DNA of 64,000 nt from Sphagnum compactum (Eukaryota; Bryophyta; Sphagnopsida; Sphagnales), in contig OZ234496.1 of NCBI GenBank assembly GCA_965153455.1, positions 1,860,001-1,924,000 on the forward strand, written 5' to 3'. Under the pieces are notes generated by a model. The model had not been told where the DNA came from. It made no database searches and worked only from the letters and a program-made list of their open reading frames with translations. A program made the position numbers and the translations under genes. Shown in pieces: positions 36,111 through 46,622 of this stretch; position 1 is the stretch's first letter, and the number at the start of each line of letters is the position of its first letter.

Positions 36111-36732
36111 ACAGAACATCCACATTTCATCACTTGGGAAACCTCATTTTAAATGCCTTGGATTTTAGTCTCTACCTCTTGGATATTGATTTCCTTAAAA
36201 GGAAGTTATATGGTTTCAATACAAGTAATATCCCAATAGTATATCCAACCCCCACATGTTTCAATTCATAAACCTTGTGGGATTCACTACACCACAGAAT
36301 TCAATAGAATCTTAAATATGTCAACATTCTTTTAGAAAACTAAATTTGATTGTGTGTTGTGTAGCAAAATGTCATGTGTCATCCATGTTAGTTTCTAAAA
36401 TGTGTTTATACAAACTTGGTAAAAAAATTTGAAAGCAAAATATTTTGAAGTGCAAGAAAAGGAAAATGTAGTGAAATGGATGAAAGTTAAGGATGATTCC
36501 TGAAGTTAACACTTACAATTAGGGTATTGGATTGAAGCAATGGAAATCATGTTTCTACGATTGTCCAATCCTCATAACATAAAGGACTAAACTTGCGGAT
36601 TCTGCACATTTTCCAATATTTCTATTTTTCATAAACGGCCATATAGTGGTAGATTTGCATTCTCCTACCTACCTAGACTATGTTAAGACCTACCTAAGTA
36701 ACACATTTAGTCCTTTATGCCAAGGAGCCAAC

Positions 36733-36829
36733 ACTAGTGCTAATTATGGCTCCCAATTTGCCAAATGGTTTGCCCTACTAGGCTCACCTTTCTTGCTCAT
36801 TAGGAGCCATAATTAACACCCAGTGCTAG
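36733..36829. repeat. Short inverted repeat (hairpin)
   Basis: CTAGTGCTAATTATGGCTCC at 36734-36753 pairs with GGAGCCATAATTA and GTGCTAG at 36803-36829, leaving a loop of about 50 bases. It could be a tiny MITE or a chance hairpin. Confidence 0.6.
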
Positions 36830-39387
36830 CTCAGTAGTACATAAACAACAATCGGGTTTATATCTTGATGAATACAAGTCTAAAGATTGGGTACCCTTTC
36901 AAATCCCACACTCTCTCTTGGGACTATAGAACCTTTCGTTCATAAGAGGCCAATTTGAAGTGAATTTGTAACCTAAAAGGGTCACAATTTGCTTGAGTGT
37001 CCAACTTTTTATATGTATTCACAATCATTAAGTATTTTCAAGTGCCAAAAAAAATTTACACATTTCCACAACCTTTTCATTTAAACATATGAATTGCACA
37101 AGTTTCTATGTGTCAAGATTTTCAAACATTCAAACCATATGGCATGTGACATTAGTGTACCCATTTCGAGTTCAAATATATGAAAGTTATTAGTATTTTT
37201 GAAAATAAACTTCATATTTTATGGGTATTTCAAATCTAGGACCCTTTTATAAACCATATGACTATAATTTTTAAAGGATTAATTTCAAACATAAAAATAT
37301 AAGTGGCACTAGTATACCTACTTGGTAACACCTTCCAAATTGGTTTCATACCATTTCTTAATAAAAATAAGGTATTTTCCTATGTGGACAATTTTCAACA
37401 ATTTCAAAAGGATCCAAATACACAAGTTTGTATAATCATTATTAATGGATGGGCTTAAAAATTGGTAAAAGGATGCATCTAATGGTTATGGATGAAAATA
37501 CACCAATTTTTTTTAAAAATAATAATAAACATAACATTTTCATACATATATGAGGTATTTATTCTACGAGACATAAATTTGGTGTTTTTACAATACTACC
37601 AAAATACCATTTATATTCATAATTATGGATATATCTCAACATTTTTGTGATGTGTTTGTTACATATTACATTATTATAACTTTAAATTTTCATTAAAAAA
37701 CACCTAGCATTGCATATAACTTGATATTTTGTTCGAAAAATCGGATAGAAAGTTATGTGGGAAACTATTTTCTAGACACTTAAGTAAATTGTGACCCAAA
37801 AGAAAAGGTCTCATAAAACAACAACAACAAAACAATACAATGCCATTCATAAACTCTTTCTGAAATTTGACTAGTAACCAACCCTGAATGCTAAGTTCCA
37901 GAAAAACATGTATTAAATCCAAGGCTTGCTACTTTGTTGCAAATTCACATGGAGTAATTCTTATTGTTGCTTCAGCGACATCTGTCACACCACTCCATCT
38001 CCAATTTTACAGAACTTACTGACACACTTGTAGCAAGTTGTACCTATTTCTAATGCACAAAATAACTCTTACTACATAACTATTGGAGGTATAGCCAGAT
38101 ATCAGCTCTTTGTGTGTTCACTTAGTCCAATGGAGCTATTGAAATCCCACCCATGAACATGCAATGCACATGTTATAATTGGCTTGGTTTAGGTTGGCAC
38201 TACACTAATCAATCTCTTTCTCATGATATCTCTATATACAATCTGGTTTTTAAGTAGGTGGTAAGTATTGGGTTCATACATGAGCATTAAAAGAGTGGGA
38301 AAAATCTGAAACATGAAAAGGTCGCCTTGATGGTTTTGAAGATAACACAATCTCTACCTAAATCTAGTTCACAACTGCACTTTCTCTATAGGATACCCCT
38401 AATAGGTTTGTTGTGTTCAACACCCACACCATCTTCCCAAATCGACTTGCTACATTTTTCAACTACAACCCATACTAAGAAGGATTTTAGGATCCCCTAC
38501 ATACACCCCCCCCCCCTTACAGCTTGGATTGCCTTTTGATGTCATCAATTCTTGACAACAACCCTTCATACAATTTTGAAAGTACTCAATACCTTGTCCT
38601 AATAGCTATCGGTGCAATGGAAGAAAAACACAATAGTCATTCTCTAAAAACACAATCCAAAATCAAACACAATTTAACTTGACTCATGGTTCATCATTTA
38701 GCTTTGCCCTGGATTCTCCACAACATTCTTCCTTTATCCCACATTACAACCTTCCCTCAACCCCACCATCTTCAACCATTCACAAGTCTTGGATTACACA
38801 CAAACAACAAACAATTTCACTCCCTCATGTGCTTTCTTCAAGTTCTTACAATGAAGTTTAATTTGAAAAAACCAACAACATCTGTCAGCTTTTTACTGTC
38901 ACTATGTATAATGCAAAAAATGATTCAAAGCCAAAAAAAAACCCCTAAAATTCAGTGTGTTCACACTAAAAAATAACAACCACTTCATTTAGGTTTATAA
39001 GTCCATCTTCACCTCGTCCTTTCTACATACATTAGTGTGGTGTGTGTATATGCTTCTGACGTACTTTGGTGCAAATGAAAATGTAAGGTGGCATATTTAT
39101 TTACACTCTTTATAAGTGTAAAATCTCTCATTCACATCTACGTAATGTAAATGCTTAACCTTGGATGTGTAAGTGTAAATAATGTACATTCATTTTAAGC
39201 TTTGTAAAATTGTGTAGAAATTTTATATTAAAAAAATGTTTGTGCAAAAAATGTTAAGATGAGGTTTCTGGTGTCTATTATTCAATATTTATTTACTAAT
39301 TTTGGGAATGACTTGTTCATCTAATTGTTTTTCAAAAGTAAACATGATTCTGTGCCAGAAGATGAACACATGGAACTGACATATTAC
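36830..39387. other. No gene recognised
   Basis: AT-rich sequence with short open frames only. A run of eleven C residues lies at 38506-38516. The right edge is the flank of the Ty3/gypsy insertion and includes TTAC at 39384-39387. Confidence 0.4.
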
Positions 39388-40302
39388 TGTGACCGGAAAG
39401 GAAGTGACCACACAGTTTGTCTTTGATGGCCTCTGTAGTGTGAATGCCAAATTCATTTTAAGGGTTTAAGAGTTAAGCCTGCTGTCAACCTTCTTAATGA
39501 AGGCGGCGGGATTCATCAATTTGTGGGGTGGGGGTTAGTGACGATGTGCATGGAATGCATGGGGAGGTCTCTCTCTGGGTGTATGGAGTTGGGGTACAGG
39601 AGGAAGGCGACGCGAATGATGGGGAGGAGTGGCGCTGCATTGATGAGCCGAAGTGGAGGGAATGATGGCGTAGGGAAGCTTGTGATGGAAGCGGAAAGGA
39701 AAAACGAAGGCGGCTGGTCTGGTGAAGGAGATAGACAGAAAAACAAGGGAGTTGAAGAATGATGGGGAGGAGATGTGCATGGATAGAGAGATTGGGAGGT
39801 CTGTCTTTGGGGAGATTTGGTAGGCTGAGGAGTGGTTTTTGGATCTGGGAGGAATATGTTAGAGTAAGAAAGCGGTTACTCGGGGGTTATCTCTGTGAAT
39901 GCAGAGTATAGAGTTCTGTTTTTTAGAGGACTTGGCTGGTTGTTAGAACTCTCCGCTGCGCCTGCAACTTGGCCAAGCAGATGATGATGCACATCTGAAG
40001 GACTAGACCTCAGTAGGAGCCTGAACGTTGATGAGCATTTAAGAGATCAGGAAGCTTGTACTCTTTGGCAAATTTTGTAATGCGAGATGTGAGCGTTGGT
40101 TGCTGCGATTCTGTTCTGCCGATTTGTGTGCGTAGAAGCTGTGTCTGATTATTGATCAGAGAGTGCAGACAGGAATACCCAACGACGAAGTTCGAGGGAA
40201 AGGATCAGTGGTTGTGTTTTGTTCAGAAGCTCAGCAATTGCAGCGTTGCTTAGATCCATACAGTAGGTCAGGGTGTTGTTTGATTTTGCACCCTCTCTTT
40301 TA
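39388..40302 (+). repeat. 5' LTR
   Basis: Begins TGTGACCGGAAAGG and matches 46623-47537 base for base over 915 bp, with about 19 substitutions counted by eye and no gaps. It appears to lack the last 8 bp (TGGTGACA) present at the end of the 3' LTR, so its junction with the primer binding site is eroded. The 7 bases TGACATA occur just before both LTRs, which leaves the true start slightly uncertain. Confidence 0.92.
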
Positions 40303-40312
40303 GTATCGGAGC
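40301..40312 (+). other. Primer binding site (initiator Met tRNA type)
   Basis: TAGTATCGGAGC differs at two positions from TGGTATCAGAGC, the usual plant initiator-methionine tRNA primer site, and lies directly after the 5' LTR. Confidence 0.75.
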
Positions 40313-40377
40313 TTGTTCAGATCTGGTAGTTTCGGTAGAACTTGTAGATATTTAGATATAATGAGAATTGAAGTATC

Positions 40378-41044
40378 ATGTCTTCACCTAATGTAGATGA
40401 GGGAGGTGTAGAAGAGTTGACACAGGAGATTCGTGAACAACAAATCATCAATAGATTCGATTTTCTGACTGGGCATAGTGGGCCATAGAGAGGAGCTGTA
40501 GTTCTGCGCTTTCTAGGTTTTGGAATAATAACACTTGTAGGAATAGACCCAGAGGAAGCCCGAGTTGGAGATATAGCAGTAGAAGTAGCTCATAGTGGTT
40601 TTTACACTCGCGCTCAAGTTTGGTTGAAGGTGAGAGATGGAGCAGGGGGGTGGGCGTCAACCTCAGTTCTACAGACACCATACTATTACACTTCCTACCT
40701 TGCGTAGGGTAACGCCTTTATTTGTTGAAAGGCAGCGTAGTGTGCCTAGGATAGGAGATATTTGGATTCCCAAGATTGTTGCGTCTCTTAACCATTTTGT
40801 CAGATTATACATTCCTGGTGTGGAAGATTTGTTTCAGGTGGGAGATCGAATACTCAGAGTGGAACACAGTGGATCAAGATCCCGCCTCATCAGCTGGAGG
40901 ATATGGCGCAATCAGGAGGAAGGATGGCAGTTCCAACAAGAGTCCACAGATGAGCAAAATTTTTCTACTCTTCCATCTAATTTCATACCTTTGAGACTAG
41001 TAGCAGAAGGAGATCAGTCTGAATTCACAGATCGGATCGGATAA
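40378..41044 (+). pseudogene. Extra open frame upstream of gag, one stop and one frame change
   Basis: From ATG at 40378 the frame encodes MSSPNVDEGGVEELTQEI, reaches a TAG at 40486-40488, continues with FLGFGIITLVGIDPEEARVG and VWLKVRDGAGGW up to about 40700, then shifts frame and continues with VERQRSVPRIGDIWIPKI, LYIPGVEDLFQVGDRI and LISWRIWRNQEEGWQFQ to a TAA at 41042. About 222 codons in total. No gag-like basic region, zinc knuckle, signal peptide or membrane segment is seen. The V-G-D-x-x-x-P/V-E-H-S-G pieces suggest a small beta-rich globular domain. Function unknown. Coding look on both sides of the breaks implies it was once a protein. Confidence 0.6.
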
Positions 41045-41183
41045 CATTTGTTCTTCGCAAAACTCAAATGCGAACAGGATAGAATGTCAGACTGAACAGA
41101 TCTGTTGTCGCCTGATTGTGGTCTAAGGACCCGTGTGTTGTAAGGAGTGTTGCAATTTTGGTTTGCAGCTAAACTTTTGCAAG

Positions 41184-42767
41184 ATGACTAGTCCCCAGGG
41201 AATGGATGAGCTGTTCTGGGGACGAGACTATGAGGACGTTAATGATTGGGCAGAGAGGCTCACCATGGCAGCTGAAGTGCGAGATCTGAATGCAGACAAG
41301 CTCTTCAAGATCGCGAAGCTGAATCTGAGAGGTAGAGCCAAGGAGTGGTTCAAGAGATTGCAACCCGCACCAGCCGATTGGGCTGAGTTGAGGACTCTGA
41401 TAGTGCAAAAGTATGGAGATGTGGACGCTGATGACATCAGGATGAAGCTCGATGCCATCAAGCAAAAGCCCAAGGAGAGAGTTCAAAAATATTTCGAACG
41501 TCTCGACAAACTGTTTCAGAAGGGACGGCTGCAAGATGCCGAGCAGAAGAGAAGGTTTATGGCCAAGCTGAGGCCAGAAATTCGAAAATTGTGTGTGGTA
41601 AGAACGTTTGCAGACATTGAAGAGTTAGTTGGTGCTGCAACGGAAGTTGAGAGAGTTCTGGGCGAGATCGGGGAGACTCCGTACGAACCTCTGAGAGAGG
41701 AACAAGAAGAGGAGTCCTCGGAAACCATGATGGAGAAGCAGGTCACTGCACTAAATAATACCCTGATCAATTTCTTCAAGGGATCTGTGCATAATTCGGA
41801 AGCATCATCTTCTTCCACTGTGTTTGGAGGATGCCAAATCTGCAAAGGAGGGGACCATTTGGCCACCACCTGTCCAAGGTTAAATGAAGCACGGCCAAAA
41901 TGTGCCAAGTGCGGTATGCCTCATAGGACAGAGAATTGTGGAATAAAATGTGCCTTCTGCTCAGGGTTGGGGCATTCTGAGGACAGATGTTGGAAGAAAC
42001 CCAAAGATGGGAAATCACAATCTGGAGTAGCAAATTTCTTGGAGGTGTTGCTGAATGATGAGGCAGCGACCATGCAACAACTTGATAAGCTATGTGGGAA
42101 TGAAAATCTCTTTTCTTACACCCGAGTGCCTAGGAGGAGGATGCCTGTTGAAGTGGCACCAGCTGGCACTGCACCATCACCTGAAGTTGCAGGAGAAGGC
42201 ACAGGATTGGGTCGGGAGACCTCTGTTAGATCGAAAATTCTCTCCCATTTTGTTAAGGGAAAGATTTCTCTTACACCCATGGAGACAATCCTGATGATAC
42301 CAGGAGAATTAGAACACCTTGAGAGCCTAGTGAAATTGGCTAGAAGGAAGAAGGATGCAGAAGCTGTGACTGATCAGGTGTCTATGGTTTCAGCAGCTCC
42401 TGAAATTAGGCGAATCTGCATCAACAAAACACATAGAAGCAAGACACTCCACTTGTCGGTGGAAATCAATAGCTATGTGGTGGAAGGACTTGTAGACACT
42501 GGAGCATCCATGTCTGTCATGGCTGCTGCAGTGGTTAGAGAGTTGAGTATGATGCATTTGGTTACTGGATCCGAGACCTATAAAACCGCATCAGGAATTG
42601 TGACCCAGGCCCTAGGTCGAGTTGATGAGGTACCAGTCAAGGTAGGAGGCGTACAGTGTGCCATGACCTTCATGGTAGTAGACACAAATAGTTATGATGT
42701 GTTCCTTGGACTGGACTTTTTGATGAAAATTGGAGTAGTTGTAGATGTGGAACGGGGTTTGATATAA
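41184..42767 (+). CDS. Gag with three zinc knuckles, fused to aspartic protease
   Basis: The first likely Met is at 41184; an in-frame Met upstream at 41133 is possible but adds a Cys-rich leader from untranslated DNA. Residues about 1-190 are the retrotransposon gag domain (FKIAKLNLRGRAKEWFKRL, PKERVQKYFERLDKLF, FMAKLRPEIR). Three knuckles follow from residue 217: CQICKGGDHLATTC (CX2CX4HX4C), CAKCGMPHRTENC (one residue shorter) and CAFCSGLGHSEDRC. The protease has V-D-T-G-A-S with catalytic Asp at residue 438 (42495-42497) and FLGLDFL near the end. Translation stops at a TAA at 42765 just after the protease; the frame then stays open to 43178, so the TAA looks like a simple nonsense change. 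Confidence 0.92.
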   Translation: MTSPQGMDELFWGRDYEDVNDWAERLTMAAEVRDLNADKLFKIAKLNLRGRAKEWFKRLQPAPADWAELRTLIVQKYGDVDADDIRMKLDAIKQKPKERVQKYFERLDKLFQKGRLQDAEQKRRFMAKLRPEIRKLCVVRTFADIEELVGAATEVERVLGEIGETPYEPLREEQEEESSETMMEKQVTALNNTLINFFKGSVHNSEASSSSTVFGGCQICKGGDHLATTCPRLNEARPKCAKCGMPHRTENCGIKCAFCSGLGHSEDRCWKKPKDGKSQSGVANFLEVLLNDEAATMQQLDKLCGNENLFSYTRVPRRRMPVEVAPAGTAPSPEVAGEGTGLGRETSVRSKILSHFVKGKISLTPMETILMIPGELEHLESLVKLARRKKDAEAVTDQVSMVSAAPEIRRICINKTHRSKTLHLSVEINSYVVEGLVDTGASMSVMAAAVVRELSMMHLVTGSETYKTASGIVTQALGRVDEVPVKVGGVQCAMTFMVVDTNSYDVFLGLDFLMKIGVVVDVERGLI

Positions 42768-43426
42768 GTGAGACACGGACCTGGAACCAATGTGGAGGTG
42801 TTGCCATTAACGATGGTGAACTTGTTACAGAGGATGAATTCAGAAACTCTGATGCAAGAGTCTACGACCATCTGGAAGAACACATGCACCAATGACGATT
42901 CTGACTGGACACCAGATCAGGATCGCGCAATCGTGACCAAAGAAGATGCTACGTCTACCTCGGATTCAGATACTGGTACTGATGGTAGCGAGCATTGTGA
43001 TTCGGAGGCTAATCAGTTGAAACAAATTGATTGTGAAGATGAGTTTAGAGATGCTGAATTGGAAGAGTTGGTGAGGTCAGAAGGGCCGCAGGAAATTCTG
43101 CAACTGATATTGCAGAGTAGGTTGACGGGTTTATGGATGAAGAAATCACAGATGCGGATGATTACGCAGACTGGATGAGATGGGTGTCTGATGCAGAGCA
43201 AAGCAGACGAGCCATGTATGAGTCCACACATGATGCAGCTGCTCCACTTTTGCTGCAGCAACCCAGCCGAAGAGACGCTTCCTCAATTCCGGCACTGCTG
43301 CAGACTGTCCAGATGAAAGATGGAAACTCTGGTTGCAGCACTACTGAGCAGTTGGGATCATCCAGCCATGAGGAGGTTGACACTAGATGGAGGGAGATCT
43401 GTCAGTGAATTAGGATTGACGACAGC
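42768..43426 (+). pseudogene. Protease-RT linker, frame broken
   Basis: After the TAA the same frame continues (GTNVEVLPLTMVNLLQRM) and turns strongly acidic (DATSTSDSDTGTDGSEH). Near 43118 the coding frame changes by one; the second frame (43133-43405: DEEITDADDYADWMRWVSDA) reaches a TGA at 43406 and resumes as the RT-bearing frame. It links protease to RT and has no catalytic motif. Confidence 0.75.
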
Positions 43427-44392
43427 TTGGACGAGGGAGGACGGCAGCAACTCTGGGGAGTCTTAGAGTGGTATCAAGATGTGTTTGCTTGGAACAAAAG
43501 GGAACTAGGCTGTTGTACCGTTGGAGAACACTCCATAGACACACAAGGATTTCCACCCTACAAGGTAGCTCCTGGTCGATTGTCATACTGGGAGGAGGTA
43601 AAGGTGAAGAGGCAGATTGATGTGTTGGTGGATTTGGGAAAGATGAAGCCTAGTAATTCTGAGTACGCCTGTCGTGTCACCCTGCCAGTGAAGAAGGATG
43701 GGAGTAGGCGTTTCTGTGGGGACTACCGACCACTCAACGCACAAACACGTCGGGATTCATTTCCAATGCCACTCATGGAGGATGTGATTAATCAGCTGGG
43801 GAACTCGGCATGGTTCACTGCCTTAGACTTGCAGTCTGGCTTCTGGCAGATTCGAATGGCTCCAGAAGACATGAAGAAGACAGCTTTAATTATCAAGACC
43901 GGATTGTATGACTGGACAGTCATGCCTTTCGGTCTGAAGAATGCGACGAGTACGTTTACCAGAACTATGTCAGAGGTCTTTAAAGACTTGGGTAGCAAGT
44001 TCCTGAAGGTGTTCGTTGATGACCTCAATGTGCACAGCGAAAGTTGGGGGGAGCATCTTCATCATCTGGATGCGGTTCTGTGCAAATTCAGGGAAGTGAA
44101 TCTCAAATTGAACCCAAACAAGTGTTGTTTTGCTGTAAAGAGCATTACATTTCTGGGCCATGTTGTTAGTGAGGATGGCACCAGACTAGACCCTAGCAAG
44201 ATTGCGGCAGTCCTGCATTTTCCCCAACCAAAGACGGTCACAAACGTCAGGTCGTTCTTAGGTCTAACGGGGTATTACCGAAATTATGTCCGAGGCTATG
44301 CGCGATTGGCAGCTCCACTATTTGAGTTGACCAAAAGAGATGTTAATTTTGTGTGGGATATGGGATGTCAGCAGGCATTCAGGGCATTATAG
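43427..44392 (+). CDS. Reverse transcriptase, ends at a TAG
   Basis: Motifs in order: RRFCGDYRPLNAQT, FTALDLQSGFWQIRMA (catalytic Asp codon 43826-43828), MPFGLKNATSTF, VFVDDLNVHSESW (Asp pair at 44018-44023), LNPNKCCF, FLGHVVS and SFLGLTGYYRNYV. FVDDLNVHS replaces the more usual Y-(I/V)-D-D-I-L-I-(Y/F)-S of plant Ty3/gypsy RT. The frame stops at TAG 44390-44392. The same frame is open from 44393 on, so RT, RNase H and integrase were one polyprotein split by a single nonsense codon. Confidence 0.92.
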   Translation: MDEGGRQQLWGVLEWYQDVFAWNKRELGCCTVGEHSIDTQGFPPYKVAPGRLSYWEEVKVKRQIDVLVDLGKMKPSNSEYACRVTLPVKKDGSRRFCGDYRPLNAQTRRDSFPMPLMEDVINQLGNSAWFTALDLQSGFWQIRMAPEDMKKTALIIKTGLYDWTVMPFGLKNATSTFTRTMSEVFKDLGSKFLKVFVDDLNVHSESWGEHLHHLDAVLCKFREVNLKLNPNKCCFAVKSITFLGHVVSEDGTRLDPSKIAAVLHFPQPKTVTNVRSFLGLTGYYRNYVRGYARLAAPLFELTKRDVNFVWDMGCQQAFRAL

Positions 44393-46576
44393 GCAGCGCT
44401 GGTTGACGCTCCTGTACTCACACGACCTGATTTCAGGAGAACGTTTTGTCTGGACGTCGACTGGTCACCCAAGGGTGTTGGAGCCATACTGTCACAGAAG
44501 GAAGGAAAATTTGAGAAGGTGGTGGCTTATGCCAGTAAGAGCTTGACAGAAGCACAGAGGAAGTTCCATCCCATGGAAGGGGAATGCTATGCACTAATCT
44601 GGGGCATCATGCATTTCAGGCAGTATTTGTACAGGAATCATTTCATTCTGCGCACAGATCACAAACCACTGGAATGGTTAGCAACCGTGTCGGATGCGCA
44701 TGGCAGGAGGGGTCGGTGGATTGATATGCTGCAGGATTTCAGCTTCAAGATACTGCACCGACCAGGTTTGAAACATACAAATGTAGATGCTTTGAGCAGG
44801 AATCCAGTGGGGCCAGCTACGGATGATGATGGGTTCAGTGAAGAAATCCAGGATATTGGGACTATGCCGGATGACTCAATTGAGACAACTGGGAGGATAT
44901 TCTCTGTTCAATATGGTAAGGAGTCAGATTGGTTTGGTTTCAGGAGGCATTCAAGAGAACTGACGGAGCACCGTAGATGCTGCTTTGGCATCAACCATTG
45001 GCGTTGGTCAGAGGATCACCAACTGTTTATGCTTGACGTAGTCACTGAGAGAAACCGGGATGAGGAGACGGACCCACTTATGGAAGATGTGGAGGCAGCA
45101 GACGATGAAGAAAAGCAGAATTTGGGACCTGCTGATGGTAGGCGAGCTCTGAAGAAGGGAATGATGATCAGGTACTATGATAGGCAGCAGCAACTGGAGT
45201 TGGTGTTGGCTGCTCAGGAATTATCGGAGTTTGGTAAACCCGAGCTAAGTCATGTGGAATCTGGTGAAGAGGAGACCGGTGAAGTGGATGCAAGGAACAT
45301 TGACATCTGGAAGGATGCAACCTGTTTGGAGTTGTTGAAGGAAGGCATTCTACCAAACACAGTAGACCTTGAGGAAAGCAGGAGGGCCAGAAAAACAATA
45401 ATCAATTATTGCTGGAGAGAGGAGAGGCTGTACTTCAAGGGACTGTATGTCCCCAAGCCAGAGGAACAAATGCCACTTGTCATTCAAATGCATGAAGATC
45501 TGGGACATTTTGGAGAAGAGAGGACTCTGGTTGAGATATGTCGGAGGTACTTTTGGCATAATCGAACAGAGGATGTGAAGACTGTGGTGAAGGTATGCCA
45601 GCAGTGTCAGATGGTGAGAAGGACGGGGAGTCTACGCTCTGAAGATGAAGAATTGAAGAGTATACCCATTTGTGATTTATTTCACAGAGTGGCTATGGAC
45701 ACTGCCGAACCATTGCCTGAAACTAAGTCAGGAAATAAATACATTCTGGTGGCCATTGACCACTATTTTAAGTGGTGCGAGGCAAAGGAAGTTGTTGATC
45801 ATGGTGCTAAGACTGCGGCCAGGTTCCTAGAAGATGACATAATCTGCAGGAATGGGGTCCCCAAGTTTGTACTTACTGACAATGGTGGAGAGTGGGCTGC
45901 AGAGTTTGATGTCATGTGCAGGGACTACGGCATCCAGCATCAGCACACCGCACCCCAGTGGCCTCAATGCAATGGGATGGCAGAACGTCTGATCCAAACG
46001 ATCAAACATGGTATTACCACTCTGGCCGCAACACCAGAAAACGTGGATTGTTGGGACGAGCATCTGGCCAAAATCATGTTTGGATACCGATGCGGGATCC
46101 AAGCTAGTACCAAGTTTTCACCCTTCATGATCTTGACTGGTCGCACACCACGACTCAGGGTTGACAATTACCTGCAATCTTTGACTGTTGAGACTGATGA
46201 GAGTGTTGATGTTGAAGTGGCTGCAGCACAAATCCTACAGAAAGTGAAGCTTATCGCAAGCATCCACGAAAACGTCTTGCTCAATGTGGAACAAGCGCAG
46301 AAGAAACAAAGGAAGACATATGCTACAAGGAAAGGTAAGCATCTGTTTGAAGGTCTGGTTGCTGGGGAGACAATGGTGAAGATGAAGAAACCAAGAAAGA
46401 AGAGAGCTTTGATTGCAAGTTGGGAGGGTCCATACCAGTTCATCGGACATATTGATGGGAAAGGAAACCTTGATTTCGAAGAGGGCAGTCGAATCTGCAT
46501 CATCCAGGATGCTGATGGACACCAGTGGGAAAGGTCTCGTAGGGATCTTCAGATCTATCAACTTCAACGAGATTAA
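44393..46576 (+). CDS. RNase H and integrase
   Basis: RNase H: CLDVDWSPKGVGAILSQ (Asp 44453-44455 and 44459-44461), FHPMEGECYALIWG (Glu) and LRTDHKPLEWL (Asp), ending NVDALSRNP. A 200-residue linker follows. Integrase: HEDLGHFGEERT and CQQCQ form the HHCC zinc domain (His 45491 and 45505, Cys 45596 and 45605). Core: first Asp 45698-45700 (VAMDTAEPL), second Asp 45878-45880 (LTDNGGEW), Glu 45983-45985 (MAERLIQTIKHG), giving a DDE triad with the usual 35-residue step. The C-terminus has SWEGPYQFIGH. The first Met is at 44519, but the domain starts earlier in the same frame. Confidence 0.93.
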   Translation, partial: AALVDAPVLTRPDFRRTFCLDVDWSPKGVGAILSQKEGKFEKVVAYASKSLTEAQRKFHPMEGECYALIWGIMHFRQYLYRNHFILRTDHKPLEWLATVSDAHGRRGRWIDMLQDFSFKILHRPGLKHTNVDALSRNPVGPATDDDGFSEEIQDIGTMPDDSIETTGRIFSVQYGKESDWFGFRRHSRELTEHRRCCFGINHWRWSEDHQLFMLDVVTERNRDEETDPLMEDVEAADDEEKQNLGPADGRRALKKGMMIRYYDRQQQLELVLAAQELSEFGKPELSHVESGEEETGEVDARNIDIWKDATCLELLKEGILPNTVDLEESRRARKTIINYCWREERLYFKGLYVPKPEEQMPLVIQMHEDLGHFGEERTLVEICRRYFWHNRTEDVKTVVKVCQQCQMVRRTGSLRSEDEELKSIPICDLFHRVAMDTAEPLPETKSGNKYILVAIDHYFKWCEAKEVVDHGAKTAARFLEDDIICRNGVPKFVLTDNGGEWAAEFDVMCRDYGIQHQHTAPQWPQCNGMAERLIQTIKHGITTLAATPENVDCWDEHLAKIMFGYRCGIQASTKFSPFMILTGRTPRLRVDNYLQSLTVETDESVDVEVAAAQILQKVKLIASIHENVLLNVEQAQKKQRKTYATRKGKHLFEGLVAGETMVKMKKPRKKRALIASWEGPYQFIGHIDGKGNLDFEEGSRICIIQDADGHQWERSRRDLQIYQLQRD

Positions 46577-46600
46577 ATGAAGCTGAGGCACTCAACTCTT

Positions 46601-46615
46601 TCAGGAAGGGAGGGG
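46601..46615 (+). other. Polypurine tract
   Basis: AGGAAGGGAGGGG lies just after the pol stop at 46576 and 7 bases before the 3' LTR core. It primes plus-strand DNA synthesis in LTR elements. Confidence 0.85.
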
Positions 46616-46622
46616 TGACATA

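Noticed and set aside
38327-38976. Overlapping open frames near the C11 tract
   Set aside because: Low-complexity Ser/Pro/His-rich translations from C- and A-rich DNA, with no motif.
39516-39780. Open frames inside the 5' LTR, repeated at 46751-47015
   Set aside because: They are duplicated only because the LTR is duplicated; both strands are open because of GC-rich composition, and no motif is present.
41169-46591. Minus-strand open frames of 60-130 codons across the Ty3/gypsy element
   Set aside because: They are shadows of gag-pol on the plus strand and contain no motifs.
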